Assembly: GCA_031255155.1 (NCBI GenBank) | Contig: JAIRTB010000040.1 | Coordinates: forward strand, 1 to 6,682 | DNA length: 6,682 nucleotides | Direction: 5' to 3' | Source of the DNA: Rickettsiales bacterium | Lineage (GTDB): Bacteria > Pseudomonadota > Alphaproteobacteria > Rs-D84 > CACZYB01 | In this document: positions 5,457-6,682 of the stretch, piece by piece | How the letters are laid out: every line of letters begins with the position of its first letter | Numbering within the stretch: the stretch's first letter is position 1 | Notes under the pieces: model-generated | Seen by the model: only the letters and a program-made list of their open reading frames with translations | What the model was told of the DNA's origin: nothing | Database searches by the model: none | Position numbers and translations under genes: made by a program

Positions 5457-5484
5457 AAAAAACCCGCCCGAAAGCGGATTTTTT
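5457..5484 (-). terminator. Rho-independent terminator of the outer-membrane gene
   Basis: On the minus strand, AAAAAATCCGC and GCGGGTTTTTT form a stem (one G-T pair) around a 6-nt loop, ending in six T at 5462-5457. It lies about 60 nt after the stop codon at 5545. The other strand also ends in six T, so it could work in both directions, though no plus-strand gene approaches it. Confidence 0.85.
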
Positions 5485-5544
5485 CGACATTGGCACTCTT
5501 TACTTTGCCGAACTTGTCCGGCATTCCCGAAAATCTTGAATACG

Positions 5545-6522
5545 CTAGAAATCGTTGCTTATGAAATCATAGCGGAATTTAAGCATTATCTGGGAATGGC
5601 TGTAATCCAAAAAAGCCGCGCCGTCTATGGTGGGAAAGAACCCGCCCACGCCGGTGGAATCCACATCCTCCCCGACAAGGCCGTAGAAAGGAAATTTCGA
5701 GTTGTCCTTTTCCGCGATGGTGGGGATTTTCATTGTGCGGTATTCTATGCCTACGATATACGGGGTCTCGGGAAACCTGTATTCGACGCCGAGGATGTAT
5801 TGCTGTATGTCCAGAGAGCTGCTGCCCCCGCTTGGGCCGAGGTCGAGTTTTCCGCGCCCTACGCCAAGGCCGATATACGGGTCGATGTCTTTCGATACCG
5901 GTATTTCGAATAGGATGTTCAGCATCATCGTGTCGAAGGTTCCGCTTACCGTTCCGCCTATCGAGGGGATTCCGGCATAGCGGTTGACGCCGTTCGTGTT
6001 GGTGTTCTGGATTTCAAGGTCCCATTCGTTCGATTTGAATTCGGTCTTGCCTATTTCGAACTCTACGCGGAAAGGGCTTTTGGGAAAGTCCCATCCTGCG
6101 GCGATGGTATAGCTTTTCGTTCCGGTCGGTTTAAGGATGTTTCGCTCTGTGTCGCCGGGGTTCCAGGCGACGGCGCCCTCGGCCGGGTCGTAGTTTTCAT
6201 AGACCCAGTCGTCGGAGCCTATATAGGTGGGCCAGCTGTTGCCGTTGTCTATGTCGCCGAATATATAGTCGAATCCCCCTTCGAATCCATCGTTTCCGAC
6301 GCGCGCCGGGTCGAAATAGCAGGCGTCGTTGTATTCCTCCATGCCAAAGTCGGGCGCTATGTATCCGTTCCATCCGACATAGCTTGCGGGACAGGCGCCG
6401 CGGGTTATGGATGCTTTGGGATTTCCCGAAACGCCGTATCCGATTCCGAAATAAAGCCCGTGGGCGTCGGCTCTGGTTGCGCCCAATGCCGTCAACAAAA
6501 CGGGTAAAAACAATCTTTTCAT
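5545..6522 (-). CDS. Outer-membrane beta-barrel protein with signal peptide
   Basis: This 325-residue protein is probably exported and inserted in the outer membrane. Residues 1-20 form a Sec signal peptide (MKRLFLPVLLTALGATRADA) with an ADA cleavage site. The mature chain opens with a strand, HGLYFGIGYGV, and continues with alternating aromatic and polar strands such as YTIAAGWDF, FRVEFEIGKTEF, MMLNILFEIPV, PYIGLGVGRGKLDL, QYILGVEYRF, YIVGIEYRTMKI and QIMLKFRYDF. It ends in Phe, as BAM substrates do. The layout suggests an 8- to 10-strand barrel like the opacity/surface-antigen porins, with long loops. The first loop region is Asp-, Gly- and Trp-rich and holds a lone cysteine pair, Cys44 and Cys68, probably disulfide bonded. 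The start chosen is ATG 6522 after GGGAGAA; the in-frame start at 6579 lies upstream of the promoter -10. Ligand and exact family are unknown. Confidence 0.85.
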   Translation of the reverse strand: MKRLFLPVLLTALGATRADAHGLYFGIGYGVSGNPKASITRGACPASYVGWNGYIAPDFGMEEYNDACYFDPARVGNDGFEGGFDYIFGDIDNGNSWPTYIGSDDWVYENYDPAEGAVAWNPGDTERNILKPTGTKSYTIAAGWDFPKSPFRVEFEIGKTEFKSNEWDLEIQNTNTNGVNRYAGIPSIGGTVSGTFDTMMLNILFEIPVSKDIDPYIGLGVGRGKLDLGPSGGSSSLDIQQYILGVEYRFPETPYIVGIEYRTMKIPTIAEKDNSKFPFYGLVGEDVDSTGVGGFFPTIDGAAFLDYSHSQIMLKFRYDFISNDF

Positions 6523-6550
6523 AAAAATTCTCCCTAACTTCCTTGGCGCC

Positions 6551-6600
6551 ATTATATCACATTCCAAGGGTCGAGGCAATAGGTAAAATAAAAAAAATTA
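6551..6600 (-). promoter_or_regulatory. Outer-membrane gene promoter with UP-like tract
   Basis: On the minus strand, TTGCCT (6579-6574, 4/6) precedes by 17 bp a perfect extended -10, TGATATAAT (hexamer 6556-6551). An AT-rich tract (6583-6600, eight T in a row then ATTTTA) sits directly upstream like an UP element. A 6-bp inverted repeat, CCTTGG/CCAAGG (6541-6546 and 6564-6569), brackets the -10. The features suggest strong, perhaps regulated, expression. Confidence 0.75.
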
Positions 6601-6682
6601 ACATTCCCGGCCCATGGCTTTTCCGCCCCGTCCGGCGGGTTTGGGTAAAGGCTCCCGGCGGCCGGGTTTCGCCGATGTCCGA
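6580..6682. other. Upstream region at the window edge, no assignable gene
   Basis: A minus-strand frame is open from the edge to a TAA at 6600-6598 and could be the tail of another gene, but it is short and low-complexity. Two small GC-rich inverted repeats are present (6623-6638, CCGCC/GGCGG; 6654-6666, CCCGGC/GCCGGG with a one-base loop). A plus-strand ATG at 6614 is open to the edge but lacks a ribosome site. Confidence 0.4.

Noticed and set aside
4516..5457. 313-codon plus-strand open frame
   Set aside because: Fully antisense to gltX and its promoter; a GC-driven shadow frame of a well-conserved gene.
6523..6579. Longer outer-membrane protein with 19 extra residues
   Set aside because: The extension would displace the signal peptide from the N-terminus and begin upstream of the -10 element.

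Overview
The window looks like chromosomal DNA from an alphaproteobacterium, moderately GC-rich by eye. The best guess is one of the uncultured host- or gut-associated lineages. The evidence is an alphaproteobacterial-style RpoH heat-shock sigma factor, a GltX with HIGH and KMSKR motifs, and a pilin with a distinctive GRSIVEMLGVLAIMGV N-terminus that I associate with such genomes. The assignment below class level is inference. There is no transposase, integrase, tRNA, rRNA or CRISPR array.

Layout from left to right. Positions 1-827 (minus) hold the N-terminal 275 codons of uvrC, cut by the window edge. It is divergent from a plus-strand type IV pilin-like gene (908-1417). The 80-bp gap between them carries three tandem copies of an 8-bp unit, TGATATAA, which supplies -10 elements in both directions. 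Positions 1418-1868 have no confident gene and contain a degenerate minisatellite of 24-36 bp units (1598-1872). From 1869 to 6522 every gene lies on the minus strand. In transcription order these are an outer-membrane beta-barrel protein (6522-5545), gltX (5328-3952), a DUF167/YggU-type small protein (3845-3624), rpoH (3592-2654) and an unrecognised 246-aa basic protein (2609-1869). The last of these ends against the minisatellite and carries its own 45-bp tandem duplication.

Transcription as inferred from the sequence. The outer-membrane gene has a strong promoter (extended -10, AT-rich upstream tract) and its own terminator hairpin. gltX restarts from a consensus TTGACA promoter. No terminator was found between gltX and the DUF167 gene. 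rpoH has its own promoter, overlapping the end of DUF167, whose predicted start falls on the ATG, so a leaderless transcript is possible. The orphan gene 44 bp downstream probably shares the rpoH transcript.

Most genes are ordinary housekeeping genes (nucleotide excision repair, tRNA charging, heat-shock sigma factor). The unusual content is the triple -10 repeat between uvrC and the pilin gene, the minisatellite with its adjoining orphan gene, the repeat mosaic ahead of DUF167, and the inverted repeats at the gltX and outer-membrane promoters. I see no convincing new defence or mobile system.
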